NCBI RefSeq assembly: GCF_003058325.1 | Contig: NZ_CP028844.1 | Location: forward strand, 784,001 to 848,000 | Length of the DNA stretch: 64,000 nt | Direction: 5' to 3' | Source: Methylobacterium currus | Lineage (GTDB): Bacteria > Pseudomonadota > Alphaproteobacteria > Rhizobiales > Beijerinckiaceae | Shown here: positions 1 to 9,262 of the stretch, in pieces | How the letters are laid out: every line of letters starts with the position of its first letter | How positions within the stretch are numbered: the first letter of the stretch is position 1 | Notes under the pieces: model-generated | Database searches by the model: none | What the model was told of the DNA's origin: nothing | What the model saw: only the letters and a program-made list of their open reading frames with translations | Program-made: the position numbers and the translations under genes

Positions 1-1339
1 CGATCAGCGTATGGCCGACATCGCCGACATGGATGGAAAGCCGGAACGGGGTCGAGCCTTCGGTTCTGCCGTAAAGCAGCGGGGGTGCATCGAAGTGCTC
101 GTCCCGTTCCGGTCCCGCCCACACCGCTGACAGCGGGATCATGTGGGCGAGATTGAGTGTGCTGATGGGGGGCTGGCGGACATTGGCGTAGACATGGCCG
201 GGCAAGGAGCCGAGCCAGGCGTCTACGGCATTGATGGTCTCCGCCATCGCGGTGAAATCGCGCCCCTGAACGACTTTCTCGACCAGCCGCAGCTTCTCGG
301 CGGCGATGCGCGGATCGTCGTCCCATACGGTGATGGTGGCGGTGACATAGGCTTGGCCGGCATAGTCGGCGCCGAGTTCCTGCAGCGCCATGTCGGCGTC
401 GGCCGCCTTGTTGGCCGCATCTGTGTCGACGAGCGCCGAGGCTTCGTTGGTCATCACCTCCTTGAGAATGGCGGCGATGGACTTGCGCTTGGCGAACCAT
501 TGCCGACGGATCTTGGTCAGCAGCTTGGTCGCATCGGTCTTGTCGAGAAGGATGGCCCGCGTCGACCAGCGATAGGGAAAGGCCAACCGGTTCAACTCGT
601 CGAGAATGCCGGGCGTCGTTGCGGTCGGGAAACCGACGATGGTGAGGATGCGCAGGTGCGTTTGCCCGAGGCGGGGTTCGAGTCCGCCGGTCAGCGGTTG
701 ATCGGCCAGAAGAGCGTCGAGATACATCGGCGTCTCAGGGACGCGGACACGATGACGCTTCGTCGAGATGGTCGAATGTAGATAGGTGAGTGTTTCGGCG
801 TCATCGAGCCACGCGCATTCCGGCATGAAGGCGTCGATCAGATTCAAGATACGATCGGTACGATCGACGAAACCGCGCAGCACTTCGCGCGCGTTGACGC
901 CGCCGTGGTCGCGACCCTCGTATAGCCATGCTTCGGCACGCGCCGCGTCTTCGGCCGGCGGCAGATAGAGGAAGGTGAGGAAATAGCTGGACTCGAAGTG
1001 CGCGCCTGCTTCTTCGAAGTCGGCCTTGCGTTCGGCGTCGACCAGCGCAGAGGCGCTGTCGGCGAACAGGCTGGAGGGATAGGTCGCGGCGTCGTGGCGT
1101 TGCGCTTCGACGAAGATGGCCCAGCCGGAGCCGAGACGTCGGAAAGCGTTGTTGAGCCGGCCCGCGACTGCGACCAGCTCGGCCGGCACGGCGCTGTCGA
1201 GGTCAGGACCGCGGAAGCGCGCAGTACGCTGCAGGCTACCATCCTTGTTGAGGACGACGCCTTCTCCGACCAGGGCGACCCAAGGCAGGAAATCGGCAAG
1301 CCGCGTATTGCGATTGCGATATTCGGCAAGGTTCATCAT
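1..1339 (-). CDS. trbE: TrbE conjugal transfer ATPase (partial, N-terminal 446 aa)
   Basis: This is the VirB4-class ATPase that powers pilus assembly and substrate transfer in P-type (Trb) type IV secretion. The reading frame runs off the left edge, so the Walker motifs are not visible. The N-terminus, MMNLAEYRNRNTRLADFLPW, followed by a GVVLNKDGSLQRTARFRGPDLDS-like stretch, is characteristic of TrbE. A second in-frame ATG lies at 1336. The gene follows trbD by 12 bp, in the usual trbB-C-D-E order. Confidence 0.93.
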   Translation of the reverse strand, partial: MMNLAEYRNRNTRLADFLPWVALVGEGVVLNKDGSLQRTARFRGPDLDSAVPAELVAVAGRLNNAFRRLGSGWAIFVEAQRHDAATYPSSLFADSASALVDAERKADFEEAGAHFESSYFLTFLYLPPAEDAARAEAWLYEGRDHGGVNAREVLRGFVDRTDRILNLIDAFMPECAWLDDAETLTYLHSTISTKRHRVRVPETPMYLDALLADQPLTGGLEPRLGQTHLRILTIVGFPTATTPGILDELNRLAFPYRWSTRAILLDKTDATKLLTKIRRQWFAKRKSIAAILKEVMTNEASALVDTDAANKAADADMALQELGADYAGQAYVTATITVWDDDPRIAAEKLRLVEKVVQGRDFTAMAETINAVDAWLGSLPGHVYANVRQPPISTLNLAHMIPLSAVWAGPERDEHFDAPPLLYGRTEGSTPFRLSIHVGDVGHTLI

Positions 1340-1351
1340 CGCGTCGTTCCC

Positions 1352-1633
1352 TCAGACCGACAGGTGACCGGGGACGCGCAGATGCTTGCGCACGACGTCT
1401 ACGAACTGCGGATCGCGTTTGGCCGCCCAAACCGCCGCGAAATGCCCCACAGCCCAAAGCCCGAGGCCGACTAGCCATAGGCGAAGGCCGAGGCCGAGCG
1501 CGGCCGCCAGCGTGCCGTTGAGGATGGCGAGCGAACGCGGCGCGCCGCCGAGCAGGATGTGCTCGGTCAGCGCCCGGTGTACGGGAACGGAGAAGCCCGG
1601 CAGCTCGCCGCCATGATCCGCGCCGTCAGCCAT
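1352..1633 (-). CDS. trbD: TrbD conjugal transfer membrane protein
   Basis: This 93-aa inner-membrane subunit is equivalent to VirB3 of the Trb mating-pair apparatus. It begins MADGADHGGELPGFSVPVHR; the motif 'GFxVPVHRALTEHILLGGAPR' is typical of TrbD. A hydrophobic stretch (about residues 37-66) makes one or two membrane helices. The start overlaps the trbC stop by one base, indicating translational coupling. Confidence 0.9.
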   Translation of the reverse strand: MADGADHGGELPGFSVPVHRALTEHILLGGAPRSLAILNGTLAAALGLGLRLWLVGLGLWAVGHFAAVWAAKRDPQFVDVVRKHLRVPGHLSV

Positions 1634-1965
1634 CAGACGAGCGCCCCGCCGCCAAACGAGAAGAACGACAGGAAGAAGCTCGACGCCGCGAACGCGATCG
1701 ACAGGCCGAACACGATCTGGATCAGCTTGCGGGCGCCGCCCGACGTGTCGCCGAACGCGAGCGTCAGACCAGTGATAATGATGATCATAACGGCGATGAT
1801 TTTCGCGACCGGCCCCTCGATCGATTCGAGGATTTTTTGAAGCGGCGCCTCCCAGGGCATGGACGAGCCCGAAGCGTGGGCGGCGGGTGCCAAAGCGAGC
1901 GAAAGAAAAACCATGCACACCGCTGAGGCGATGTGCCGACGGATACGCAAAGCGGGTTTGATCAT
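1633..1965 (-). CDS. trbC: TrbC pilin
   Basis: This 110-aa protein is the VirB2-like major pilin precursor. It has an N-terminal signal peptide (hydrophobic residues about 12-25 ending in APAAHA), then two membrane helices around residues 52-70 and 85-105. In RP4-type systems the prepilin is processed by TraF, whose gene is at 8717-9262. It overlaps trbB by 4 bp (ATGA) and trbD by 1 bp. Confidence 0.9.
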   Translation of the reverse strand: MIKPALRIRRHIASAVCMVFLSLALAPAAHASGSSMPWEAPLQKILESIEGPVAKIIAVMIIIITGLTLAFGDTSGGARKLIQIVFGLSIAFAASSFFLSFFSFGGGALV

Positions 1966-2945
1966 GACGGGTCTCCTGCGGAGGGCTGGCTTGCGGGGGT
2001 GATGCGGTAGTCGCCCTCAGGGCCGAGACCTTCGACGCGGGCGAGTTCGGCCAGGCGACGCGAGGCGCCGCGGCCGGAGAGCACGGCCACCAGATCGATC
2101 GTCTCGGCGATCAGCGCGCGCGGGACGGTGACGACTGCTTCCTGGATTAGTTGTTCGAGACGCCGCAGCGCTCCGATCGCGGTGCCGGCATGGATCGTTC
2201 CGACGCCGCCTGGGTGCCCGGTGCCCCATGCCTTCAACAGGTCGAGTGCTTCGGCGCCGCGGACCTCGCCGATCGGAATGCGATCCGGCCGCAGGCGGAG
2301 CGAAGAGCGGACCAGATCGGAGAGCGAGGCGACGCCGTCCTTCGTCCGCATCGCCACCAGATTGGGCGCAGCGCATTGCAGCTCGCGCGTATCTTCGATC
2401 AGGACCACGCGATCCGAGGTCTTCGAGACCTCGGCGAGCAGAGCGTTGGTGAGCGTGGTTTTGCCGGTCGAGGTGCCGCCGGCTACGAGAATGTTGCGCC
2501 TGTTGGCCACGGCCTGACGGAGGGTTTCGGCCTGACCAGCCGACATGATCCCGGCCGCCACATAGTCGTCCAGGGTGAACACCGCGACGGCGGGCTTGCG
2601 GATCGCGAAGGCCGGCGCGGAAACCACCGGGGGCAACAGCCCTTCGAACCGCTCTCCTGTTTCGGGCAGCTCGGCCGAAACGCGCGGAGCGCCGAGATGC
2701 ACCTCGGCGCCGACATGATGCGCGACCAGGCGAATGATGCGCTCGCCATCGGCGGGGGACAGTCGTTCACCCGTATCGGAAAGACCTTCCGACAGCCGGT
2801 CGACCCAGAGCCGCCCATCGGGGTTGAGCATCACCTCGACGATCGCGGGATCTTCCAGAAACGTGGCGATCGCAGACCCGAGGGCTGTGCGCAGCATTCG
2901 CGCACCGCGAAGAATCGCTTCCGATTTCTGGTGAGTTGCCGCCAC
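1962..2945 (-). CDS. trbB: TrbB secretion ATPase
   Basis: This is a 327-aa VirB11-class hexameric traffic ATPase. Visible motifs are Walker [10 protein letters not shown] (about residue 155), the Asp box '[11 protein letters not shown]', Walker B-like '[26 protein letters not shown]', and the His-box 'GTIHAGT'. It starts at GTG 2945, with GGGG five bases upstream. It is the first gene of the visible trbB-C-D-E run; the 170-bp gap before it contains no gene. Confidence 0.95.
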   Translation of the reverse strand: MAATHQKSEAILRGARMLRTALGSAIATFLEDPAIVEVMLNPDGRLWVDRLSEGLSDTGERLSPADGERIIRLVAHHVGAEVHLGAPRVSAELPETGERFEGLLPPVVSAPAFAIRKPAVAVFTLDDYVAAGIMSAGQAETLRQAVANRRNILVAGGTSTGKTTLTNALLAEVSKTSDRVVLIEDTRELQCAAPNLVAMRTKDGVASLSDLVRSSLRLRPDRIPIGEVRGAEALDLLKAWGTGHPGGVGTIHAGTAIGALRRLEQLIQEAVVTVPRALIAETIDLVAVLSGRGASRRLAELARVEGLGPEGDYRITPASQPSAGDPS

Positions 2946-3114
2946 GTCGTCCCCGTTCTCTTGCGGGTCCGCGATGTGCGGCCCTGGATCGGGGATGAGT
3001 AGAAGAGGCAGAAATCATGGCCTGACAACAACCGTCGTATGGCCGTCGTACTGTGGCGTACAAAGACAGGAGAACGGCGGAACGCTCGAATACTTGCGGC
3101 GTGCGCGTCGATGA

Positions 3115-3549
3115 TTATTCCGCGTCGCGCGCGGGCGGGATGTCTTCCGAAATCTCCTGTCTGAGCTTCGGTCCTGTTGCGAGTCGACGGCCGAGCGCGG
3201 TCACGAAGGCTTCGTAGCGCTCCGCCGCCTTCGCACGCGCCGCAAGCTGGGCCGGCTCGGGCAACGGCGGATTGGACGTCAGCCAGAAACGGATGAACAC
3301 GGCGAGCGTTTCGACCGATATGCCGAGATCGCGCTCCATGCGCGCCATTCGCCGGTCGAGCTGATCGAGCCGCTTTGTGGTCGCTGCTTCCTGCCGTTCC
3401 GCGGCGTCTGGCGAAAGGAAGGATGCGATGCCGGCCTCGGCAACCAGCGACAGCGAGAGATCGCGTCGAGCTGCATGGGCCGCCAGTGCTTTCATCACGT
3501 CCGGGTCGAGATAGACGGAAAGGCGCTGCTTCTTCGGCGGTTTGCTCAC
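3115..3549 (-). CDS. Ribbon-helix-helix (CopG-like) protein between trbB and traG
   Basis: This 144-aa protein begins MSKPPKKQRLSVYLDPDVMKAL. The 'QRLSVYLDPDVMKALAAHAARR' stretch has the beta-strand plus two-helix pattern of ribbon-helix-helix DNA-binding proteins. The C-terminal part carries an arginine-rich helix (QLDRRMARMERDLG) that may oligomerise. RHH proteins of this length between trbB and traG are standard in alphaproteobacterial ICEs. They are thought to act as relaxosome accessory proteins or to regulate transfer genes; the exact role here is inferred from position. Confidence 0.8.
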   Translation of the reverse strand: MSKPPKKQRLSVYLDPDVMKALAAHAARRDLSLSLVAEAGIASFLSPDAAERQEAATTKRLDQLDRRMARMERDLGISVETLAVFIRFWLTSNPPLPEPAQLAARAKAAERYEAFVTALGRRLATGPKLRQEISEDIPPARDAE

Positions 3550-3558
3550 GGGCGCCTC

Positions 3559-5547
3559 CTACAATTCGATGCCGTCGTCCGGATCGAGCGAGGCTTGGCG
3601 AGCGACCTGGCGCATGGTCTGGGTCATGCGGCTGAGGCGCGCGGCGTCCTCCTCGACTTCATCGCGAGGGTCTATCTCGAACTCGTTCTCGATTACCGGC
3701 TTGCGCTCGACCGTCTTGGTGCGGCTCAGCTCAGGCTGGTGCCGACGCTCCGAATCCGTTGGGTCATCATCATCGCCTGCATCCTCCACGGCGACGGCCG
3801 TGTTCAACACCGGACGTTCGGGCAAAGCCAGCGTGCTCCAGTCGTCGGCCCTCGCGGTTGTCGGCTTGGTGAGTGCAGGTGGCGTCAGGATGCGTTCCTG
3901 AAATCTGCTGTCCTCATAGTAGCGCGCCTTCTTGGCGCGGATCGGTGGAATGCCGGCGATCATGACGATCTCGTCCGACGGCGGTAGCTGCATGATCTCG
4001 CCCGGCGTGAGCAGTTGCCGTGCGGTCTCCGAGCGCGACACCATCATATGGCCGAGCCAGGGCGAGAGCCGGTGGCCGGCATAGTTCTTCATCGCCTTCA
4101 TCTCGGTGGCGGTGCCGAGCGCATCGGAAACGCGTTTGGCGGTGCGCTCGTCATTGGTCGCGAAGCTGACCCGAACATGGCAGTTGTCGAGGATCGAGTT
4201 GTTCGGGCCGTAGGCCTTCTCGATCTGGTTCAGCGATTGCGCAATGAGGAACGCCTTCAGGCCATAGCCTGCCATGAAGGCAAGCGCGCTCTCGAAGAAG
4301 TCCAAGCGCCCGAGCGCGGGAAACTCGTCGAGCATCAGGAGTAGACGATGGCGCTGGCCCTTGGCGTGCAGGTCCTCGGTCAACCGGCGCCCGACTTGAT
4401 TCAGGATGAGACGGATGAGCGGCTTGGTCCGGTTGATGTCAGAAGGCGGCACCACGAGGTAGAGCGTGGTCGGATGCTTGCCGCCTACCATGTCGGCGAT
4501 GCGCCAATCGCAGCGGCGGGTGACCTCGGCGACGACGGGATCGCGATACAGGCCCAAGAAGGACATCGCGGTCGACAGCACGCCGGACCGCTCGTTGTCG
4601 GATTTGTTGAGCAGCTCGCGCGCCGCGCTGGCGATGACGGGATGCGGGCCGGCCTCGCCGAGATGGGCGGTCTTCATCATCGCCGCGAGGGTCGACTCGA
4701 TCGGGCGCTTCGGATCGGACAGGAAGGCGGCGACGCCTGCCAATGTCTTGTCGGCCTCGGCATAGAGGACGTGCAGGATCGCGCCGACCAGCAGCGCGTG
4801 CGACGTCTTTTCCCAGTGGTTCCGCTTCTCGAGCGAGCCTTCCGGGTCGACAAGGATGTCGGCGATGTTCTGCACGTCGCGCACTTCCCACTCGCCGCGT
4901 CGCACTTCGAGCAACGGATTGTAGGCGGCCGACTTCGCGTTCGTTGGATCGAAGAGCAGCACGCGGCCGTGGCGCGCCCGGTAGCCGGCGGTCAGCGTCC
5001 AGTTCTCGCCCTTGATGTCGTGAACGATCGCCGAGCCCGGCCAGGTCAAGAGCGAGGGCACGACCAGGCCCACGCCTTTGCCGGAACGCGTTGGTGCGAA
5101 GCACAGAACATGTTCGGGACCGTCATGGCGAAGATAGTCGTGCTCGTGTTTGCCGAGCACGACGCCATCCGGACCGAGGAGGCCCGCGGCCTTCACTTCG
5201 TCAGGGCGCGCCCAGCGGGCCGAGCCATAGGTCTCGACGTTCTTCGCTTCGCGTGCCCGCCACACCGACATGCCGATCGCGACCGCGATCGAAATGAAGC
5301 CACCCGACGCGGCGATATAGGCGCCCTCGACGAAGATCGGAGGCGCATAGGCGTCGTAGAAATACCACCACCAGAAGAAGGCGGGCGGATAGTAGATCGG
5401 CCAGCCCGCCAGTTCGAACCAGGGCAGTCCGAGCTGAGGTTGGAAACCGAGACGATAGGCCGTCCATTGTGTCGCGCCCCAGGTCGTCATCAACACGATC
5501 AGGAAGACGGTGAGGATCTGACCCCAGAGGATTTTAGTCGCTGACAT
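3559..5547 (-). CDS. traG: TraG/VirD4-type coupling protein
   Basis: This 662-aa type IV coupling protein links the relaxosome to the secretion channel. N-terminal membrane helices lie at about residues 8-28 and 78-96. The nucleotide-binding domain carries Walker A APTRSGKGVGLVVPSLL (about 150) and Walker B-like 'LLLMLDEFPALGRL' (about 400). The C-terminus is acidic and charged. The start at ATG 5547 has GGAG nine bases upstream. It lies between the RHH gene and the relaxase, as usual. Confidence 0.95.
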   Translation of the reverse strand: MSATKILWGQILTVFLIVLMTTWGATQWTAYRLGFQPQLGLPWFELAGWPIYYPPAFFWWWYFYDAYAPPIFVEGAYIAASGGFISIAVAIGMSVWRAREAKNVETYGSARWARPDEVKAAGLLGPDGVVLGKHEHDYLRHDGPEHVLCFAPTRSGKGVGLVVPSLLTWPGSAIVHDIKGENWTLTAGYRARHGRVLLFDPTNAKSAAYNPLLEVRRGEWEVRDVQNIADILVDPEGSLEKRNHWEKTSHALLVGAILHVLYAEADKTLAGVAAFLSDPKRPIESTLAAMMKTAHLGEAGPHPVIASAARELLNKSDNERSGVLSTAMSFLGLYRDPVVAEVTRRCDWRIADMVGGKHPTTLYLVVPPSDINRTKPLIRLILNQVGRRLTEDLHAKGQRHRLLLMLDEFPALGRLDFFESALAFMAGYGLKAFLIAQSLNQIEKAYGPNNSILDNCHVRVSFATNDERTAKRVSDALGTATEMKAMKNYAGHRLSPWLGHMMVSRSETARQLLTPGEIMQLPPSDEIVMIAGIPPIRAKKARYYEDSRFQERILTPPALTKPTTARADDWSTLALPERPVLNTAVAVEDAGDDDDPTDSERRHQPELSRTKTVERKPVIENEFEIDPRDEVEEDAARLSRMTQTMRQVARQASLDPDDGIEL

Positions 5548-5573
5548 GGCGGGGCACTCCTTTCTTAGTTGGG

Positions 5574-7313
5574 CTACATGCCGAGGCCGCGATTGCGGCC
5601 GAAGCTCCAGTCGACGCCGCCGCCGCCGCGCGAGACACCGGAGACGTGCTGACCAAGGCGACGTTCGAGGGAGGGCGACCAGGGCACGAGCTGGAAGCCG
5701 AGGCCGTCATCGATCATGGCGAAGCGGCCGGAGGCGAGCGCGAGGCGCTGGCGATAGGTGCCCGCCACATACTCGCCTGTTCCGGCCTTGGTGAATGGCC
5801 GGCCGGTCTCGGCCGCGAGCTTCTCCCCGAGCGCTTCGACCTCGCGCTGGCGCAAGGTTTCGATCAGCCCGGGCGAGAAGCTGACGCCGCGCGTCTGCCG
5901 CTCGGCGAGCCCCTGGGCGATGAGATGGTCGGCGCGCCTGTCCATCGCCTGGCGCACCTCCGCGCCGAAGCCGCCGCTGCCGAGCGCTACCGGCTCGCGG
6001 GCGATGGCCTGCCGGTCGAGCCAGGTGGCGCCGGTTGCGGTGACCTGCCGTTCGATGTCGAGATCGGATCGGACGGCGAGCGCCACACGGCGCCGACCCT
6101 GTGCGTCATCGAACTTGCGCAGCTCGACGATCGAGCCCGGGGCGCTGTCGCCAGCGGCGTCGAGGTCGGGCAGTTTGATGTGGTGGGTTCGCCCGTCCGT
6201 GCCGTCGACGACGGCGTAGGCCGTGCCCCTCAGCTCATCGTCGAGACCACGATCCACCAGCCGGCCGATGACCGGATCGTCAATGCTCTCGCCGGCGAGC
6301 ACGTAGCTCGACGCGCCGCGCTCGATGCCCCGTTCGGTCAGGCCCCGGTGGATGCGCTTGATGATGTCGCCGCGCTCGCCCAGTTCGCGCAGTGTCTTCT
6401 CGGCATTCTCCGATACAACCCACTGGCCGGGACCGATTTGATCAGCGAGGCCGAGTGTCTCCAGCTTGCGCAGCCGACCGACCTTCAGCGCGTGGAATTC
6501 GTCAGGCTGCCGATCGGGATGTGGGGCGAGGTCGGCGACGCCCGTGCGATAGCTGTCGCGGGCGATCTGGCGATCGAGATCGGTCCAGCGTTCCGCCTCG
6601 ACCTGACGCCCCAGGTTGCGCCGGATCTCCTGCTCGGTGCGCGGGCCCAACTCCTGGGTGACGAGATCCTGCGCGCGGGCACGCATGCCCTCCTTGATGT
6701 AGTCGCGGGAGATAACGAGGTCCTGGCCGTCGTCGGTTCGCCCTCGCAGGATGATGTGAACGTGGGGATTGTCTGTGTTCCAGTGGTCGACGCCGACCCA
6801 GTCGAGCTTCGTGCCGAGATCCTTTTCCATCTGACCCATCAGATCGCGCGCGAAGGTCTTGAGGTCGCTCATCTCGGTCGCGTCCTCTGGCGAGACGATG
6901 AACCGGAAGTGATGCCGATCGTCCTGGGTGCGCTCGGCGAAAGCCTTCGGATCGGCGTCCTCGGTCTCGGGACCGAACAGGTGCGCCTTTTCTCCATCCC
7001 GGGTGACGCCCTCGCGGCGGAGATAGCTGAGGTGCGCTGCTAGCGGCGCGGCCCGCGCGCTATGACGGACGACGCGTGTCTTGATGACGGTGTTACGGGA
7101 CCGGCTGGTCAGAAGCCGGTTGGCCTGCACCGTCGCGCGTTGCCCGCGTCCGAACCGCGAGCGATTGCCCGTGCTGATCTGGCCGGAGCGCGAGACGCGT
7201 CCACCGGCCCGCTGTGCGGCGGCGAGCGCCTGGGCAATGAAGGGCCGCGCCTGCTGCGCGCGGGTCGAACGGATGCGGCCAGGTCGGATGCGGAAATCGT
7301 CGTCGCCGCTCAT
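5574..7313 (-). CDS. rlxS: Relaxase, RlxS/VirD2-like (DUF3363)
   Basis: This roughly 579-aa relaxase/mobilisation nuclease nicks oriT and pilots the transferred strand. The N-terminal region contains the conserved 'VVRHSARAAPLAAHLSYLRREGV' and the metal-binding histidine motif 'WNTDNPHVHIILRG' (about 170-185). The C-terminal half matches the DUF3363 extension found in RlxS relaxases of Mesorhizobium ICEs. I chose ATG 7313 (MSGDDDFRIRPGRIRS) over an upstream in-frame start because family members begin here. The putative oriT lies immediately upstream. Confidence 0.92.
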   Translation of the reverse strand: MSGDDDFRIRPGRIRSTRAQQARPFIAQALAAAQRAGGRVSRSGQISTGNRSRFGRGQRATVQANRLLTSRSRNTVIKTRVVRHSARAAPLAAHLSYLRREGVTRDGEKAHLFGPETEDADPKAFAERTQDDRHHFRFIVSPEDATEMSDLKTFARDLMGQMEKDLGTKLDWVGVDHWNTDNPHVHIILRGRTDDGQDLVISRDYIKEGMRARAQDLVTQELGPRTEQEIRRNLGRQVEAERWTDLDRQIARDSYRTGVADLAPHPDRQPDEFHALKVGRLRKLETLGLADQIGPGQWVVSENAEKTLRELGERGDIIKRIHRGLTERGIERGASSYVLAGESIDDPVIGRLVDRGLDDELRGTAYAVVDGTDGRTHHIKLPDLDAAGDSAPGSIVELRKFDDAQGRRRVALAVRSDLDIERQVTATGATWLDRQAIAREPVALGSGGFGAEVRQAMDRRADHLIAQGLAERQTRGVSFSPGLIETLRQREVEALGEKLAAETGRPFTKAGTGEYVAGTYRQRLALASGRFAMIDDGLGFQLVPWSPSLERRLGQHVSGVSRGGGGVDWSFGRNRGLGM

Positions 7314-7319
7314 GGCCGA

Positions 7320-7557
7320 GGCCCCGCACATCGCGCAAACGCGCGGAAAGCCTTGGCAAAATGGCGAATGCGCAGGCTGCGCCGATTAGGCGCACCTCGC
7401 GCGAATGTGCCATAAGCCTCTGAAAACACACGACCGCACCAAGCCGCACATCGCCGGCTTTTATCTCGCCATCGTGCGGTTGTGCTGACTGCTCCTCCTC
7501 TCCAGACCGCCTTTCGCCCGCCAGAGCACGCCACAATGCGAAAGGGTGCGAACGCGG
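7320..7557. promoter_or_regulatory. Candidate oriT / relaxase promoter region
   Basis: This is the non-coding gap between the relaxase and lytic transglycosylase genes. It holds inverted repeats: TGCGCC-gatta-GGCGCA (7378-7394) and CCGCAC (7444-7449) with GTGCGG (7474-7479). Several gcac/gtgc half-sites are also scattered through it. Clustered inverted repeats next to the relaxase start are typical of oriT, but no nic sequence was recognised. Confidence 0.35.
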
Positions 7558-8319
7558 TCATCGCGGGCCACCGGGGACATTGCGCGCGACGAAAAGGCCA
7601 TCGGTGGGCGCAGCCACCGGGCCTTCATCGCGCTCCGGGGCTGCCGCCGTGGTGGCGTCTGGCTCGCGCTCAGTCTGCAAAGGAACGGCAGACGCCCTGC
7701 CGGACGACTGCACGACGAAGAGCGGCGCCCGCGTCCAAGCCAGCGGATCGGCGGCCGCCACAACGACGGGGCCGGTGAGGTCACCGCCGCCGACAACGGG
7801 GGCAAGCGCGGCGACATAGGCGCGCGTTTCAGCCGGCAATGGGCGGCCGGCGAGATACTCTTCGTAGCGGCCCGGACCGGCGTTGTAGGCCGCCAGGAAG
7901 CCGGGCGAACCGTAGCGGTCGTGCATCTCACGCAGATACGCAGCGCCTGCCAGAATGTTGTCGCGTGGGTCGTAGGGATTGCCGCCGAGCCGATGGCGGA
8001 CGCGCAGGTCGGCCCATGTGGCAGGCATGATCTGCATCAGGCCCATCGCGCCCGCCGGGGAGATGGCGCGCACATCGCCGGCGCTTTCGGCGCGCATGAC
8101 GGCGCGTATCCATGCTTCTGGAACGCCGAACCTCTGCGCCGCCTCCGCGATGAAAGCGCCATAGGGATCGCTGCGCGATGGCCGCTCGGCGGGCGCTTGC
8201 TGTGCGTAGGCAGTGCTCGCACCCGGCGCGGCGAGGATCAGGCCGGAAAGGAGAAGGAAGGCTGCGCGTCGGAGGATGATCCTCCCTCCGACGGCAGGCT
8301 GACGGCGCGCGGCGGGCAT
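7558..8319 (-). CDS. Lytic transglycosylase (VirB1/TrbN-like)
   Basis: This 253-aa periplasmic SLT-fold enzyme locally opens peptidoglycan for the mating channel. An N-terminal signal peptide (residues about 15-38, ending AYAQQ) precedes the SLT domain. The domain has the motif 'AVMRAESAGDVRAISPAGAMGLMQIMPATW', containing the catalytic Glu, then 'NILAGAAYLREM' and 'AAYNAGPGR'. The C-terminus is Ala/Pro-rich and low complexity. It lies 3 bp after the DUF736 gene. Confidence 0.92.
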   Translation of the reverse strand: MPAARRQPAVGGRIILRRAAFLLLSGLILAAPGASTAYAQQAPAERPSRSDPYGAFIAEAAQRFGVPEAWIRAVMRAESAGDVRAISPAGAMGLMQIMPATWADLRVRHRLGGNPYDPRDNILAGAAYLREMHDRYGSPGFLAAYNAGPGRYEEYLAGRPLPAETRAYVAALAPVVGGGDLTGPVVVAAADPLAWTRAPLFVVQSSGRASAVPLQTEREPDATTAAAPERDEGPVAAPTDGLFVARNVPGGPR

Positions 8320-8322
8320 CGT

Positions 8323-8670
8323 TCAGTCCCGCTCGCCGCGCTTCGGCGGGCGATTCCAGTGCAGACCCCAGGCGGATTTATCGTCGGCCGACTGGAACAG
8401 ATTGGCGCGGATCGGATGTTCGAAGGTCGGATCGTCGAGTTGCAGCGAGACGTATTCGCCGGCCTTCTCGCCGGTGCGCTTCCAGCCGGCGCCGATCTCC
8501 GCGCCGGTCTCGTTGCTGTTGGTGTCGAGCACATGGACGCGGAAGTCTGGCGCGTTCTCCGCATCGGACGGTTCGGCCGCGACGATAATGATGTCTTGGT
8601 GTAGAGACAGCGTCGTCAGGTGGCCGATGAAGCCGTCATTTTCGCGTATGAATTGACCGATCACGGGCAT
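8323..8670 (-). CDS. DUF736 protein (copy 1)
   Basis: This 115-aa protein of the DUF736 family is recognised by 'GxFxxxDGFxGxLxTLSL', the central 'AEIGAGWKRTGEKAGEYVSLQLDDPTF' and 'PIRANLFQ'. The family is nearly confined to ICEs and plasmids of alphaproteobacteria; its function is unknown. The start is ATG 8670 with GGAG upstream. A second, diverged copy lies at 13938-14264. Confidence 0.88.
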   Translation of the reverse strand: MPVIGQFIRENDGFIGHLTTLSLHQDIIIVAAEPSDAENAPDFRVHVLDTNSNETGAEIGAGWKRTGEKAGEYVSLQLDDPTFEHPIRANLFQSADDKSAWGLHWNRPPKRGERD

Positions 8671-8716
8671 TGGTCGTCTCCTTCAGATTGCGGTGGACAG
8701 GGTCATGGGCGCGCCG

Positions 8717-9262
8717 TCACCGCGTCGGCGCGCGCCAGACGAAGCGGCCATCGCCGTCCTCGTCGGTGTAGAGAGGGGTGGCCCGGCCGATCACGGCGGA
8801 GGCCGGAAGCGGGCCGAAATAGCGACCGTCGAGGCTGTCGCGGACTTGCCAGTTCATCAGGAACAGTTCGCCGGCCGCGACCGAGCGGCAGCCCTGCCAC
8901 ACCGGGAGCGGGCGACCGCGACGATCGCGATCGAGCGCGTCGCCCATCGGCACGCCGTCGACGGTGATGGCGAGCCCGGTCCGGCAAACGCGCTGACCTG
9001 GGACCGCGGCGACGCGCTTCAAGAGCGGCACGCCGCGCGGCAGGTAGCCGCCATCGGACAGGAAGGTTGCGAGCGGCTCGGGCGCGTCTACGGCCACCAG
9101 ATCGGTCACGTCGACCGCGCCCACATCGCCGATCGTGTAGAAGCCGACCGGCGTGCTGGCGGACGCGTTCCAGATCAGGCGCGGCGCGAACGAAGCGATC
9201 GAAGCTACGCCGATAAGCGAGACGGCCGCCGTCGTGATGACGGCGTAGGAGAGCCGGGTCAT
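8717..9262 (-). CDS. traF: TraF, S26-family conjugal transfer peptidase
   Basis: This 181-aa membrane-anchored serine peptidase related to signal peptidase I processes and cyclises TrbC pilin in RP4-type systems. It has one N-terminal helix (about residues 7-27). The catalytic Ser is in 'ASTPVGFYTI' (about 36) and the Lys is in 'LLKRVAAVPGQRV' (about 82). A C-terminal 'GELFLMNWQVRDSLDGRYFGPLP' box is typical. It overlaps the upstream DUF2840 stop by 4 bp. Confidence 0.93.
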   Translation of the reverse strand: MTRLSYAVITTAAVSLIGVASIASFAPRLIWNASASTPVGFYTIGDVGAVDVTDLVAVDAPEPLATFLSDGGYLPRGVPLLKRVAAVPGQRVCRTGLAITVDGVPMGDALDRDRRGRPLPVWQGCRSVAAGELFLMNWQVRDSLDGRYFGPLPASAVIGRATPLYTDEDGDGRFVWRAPTR

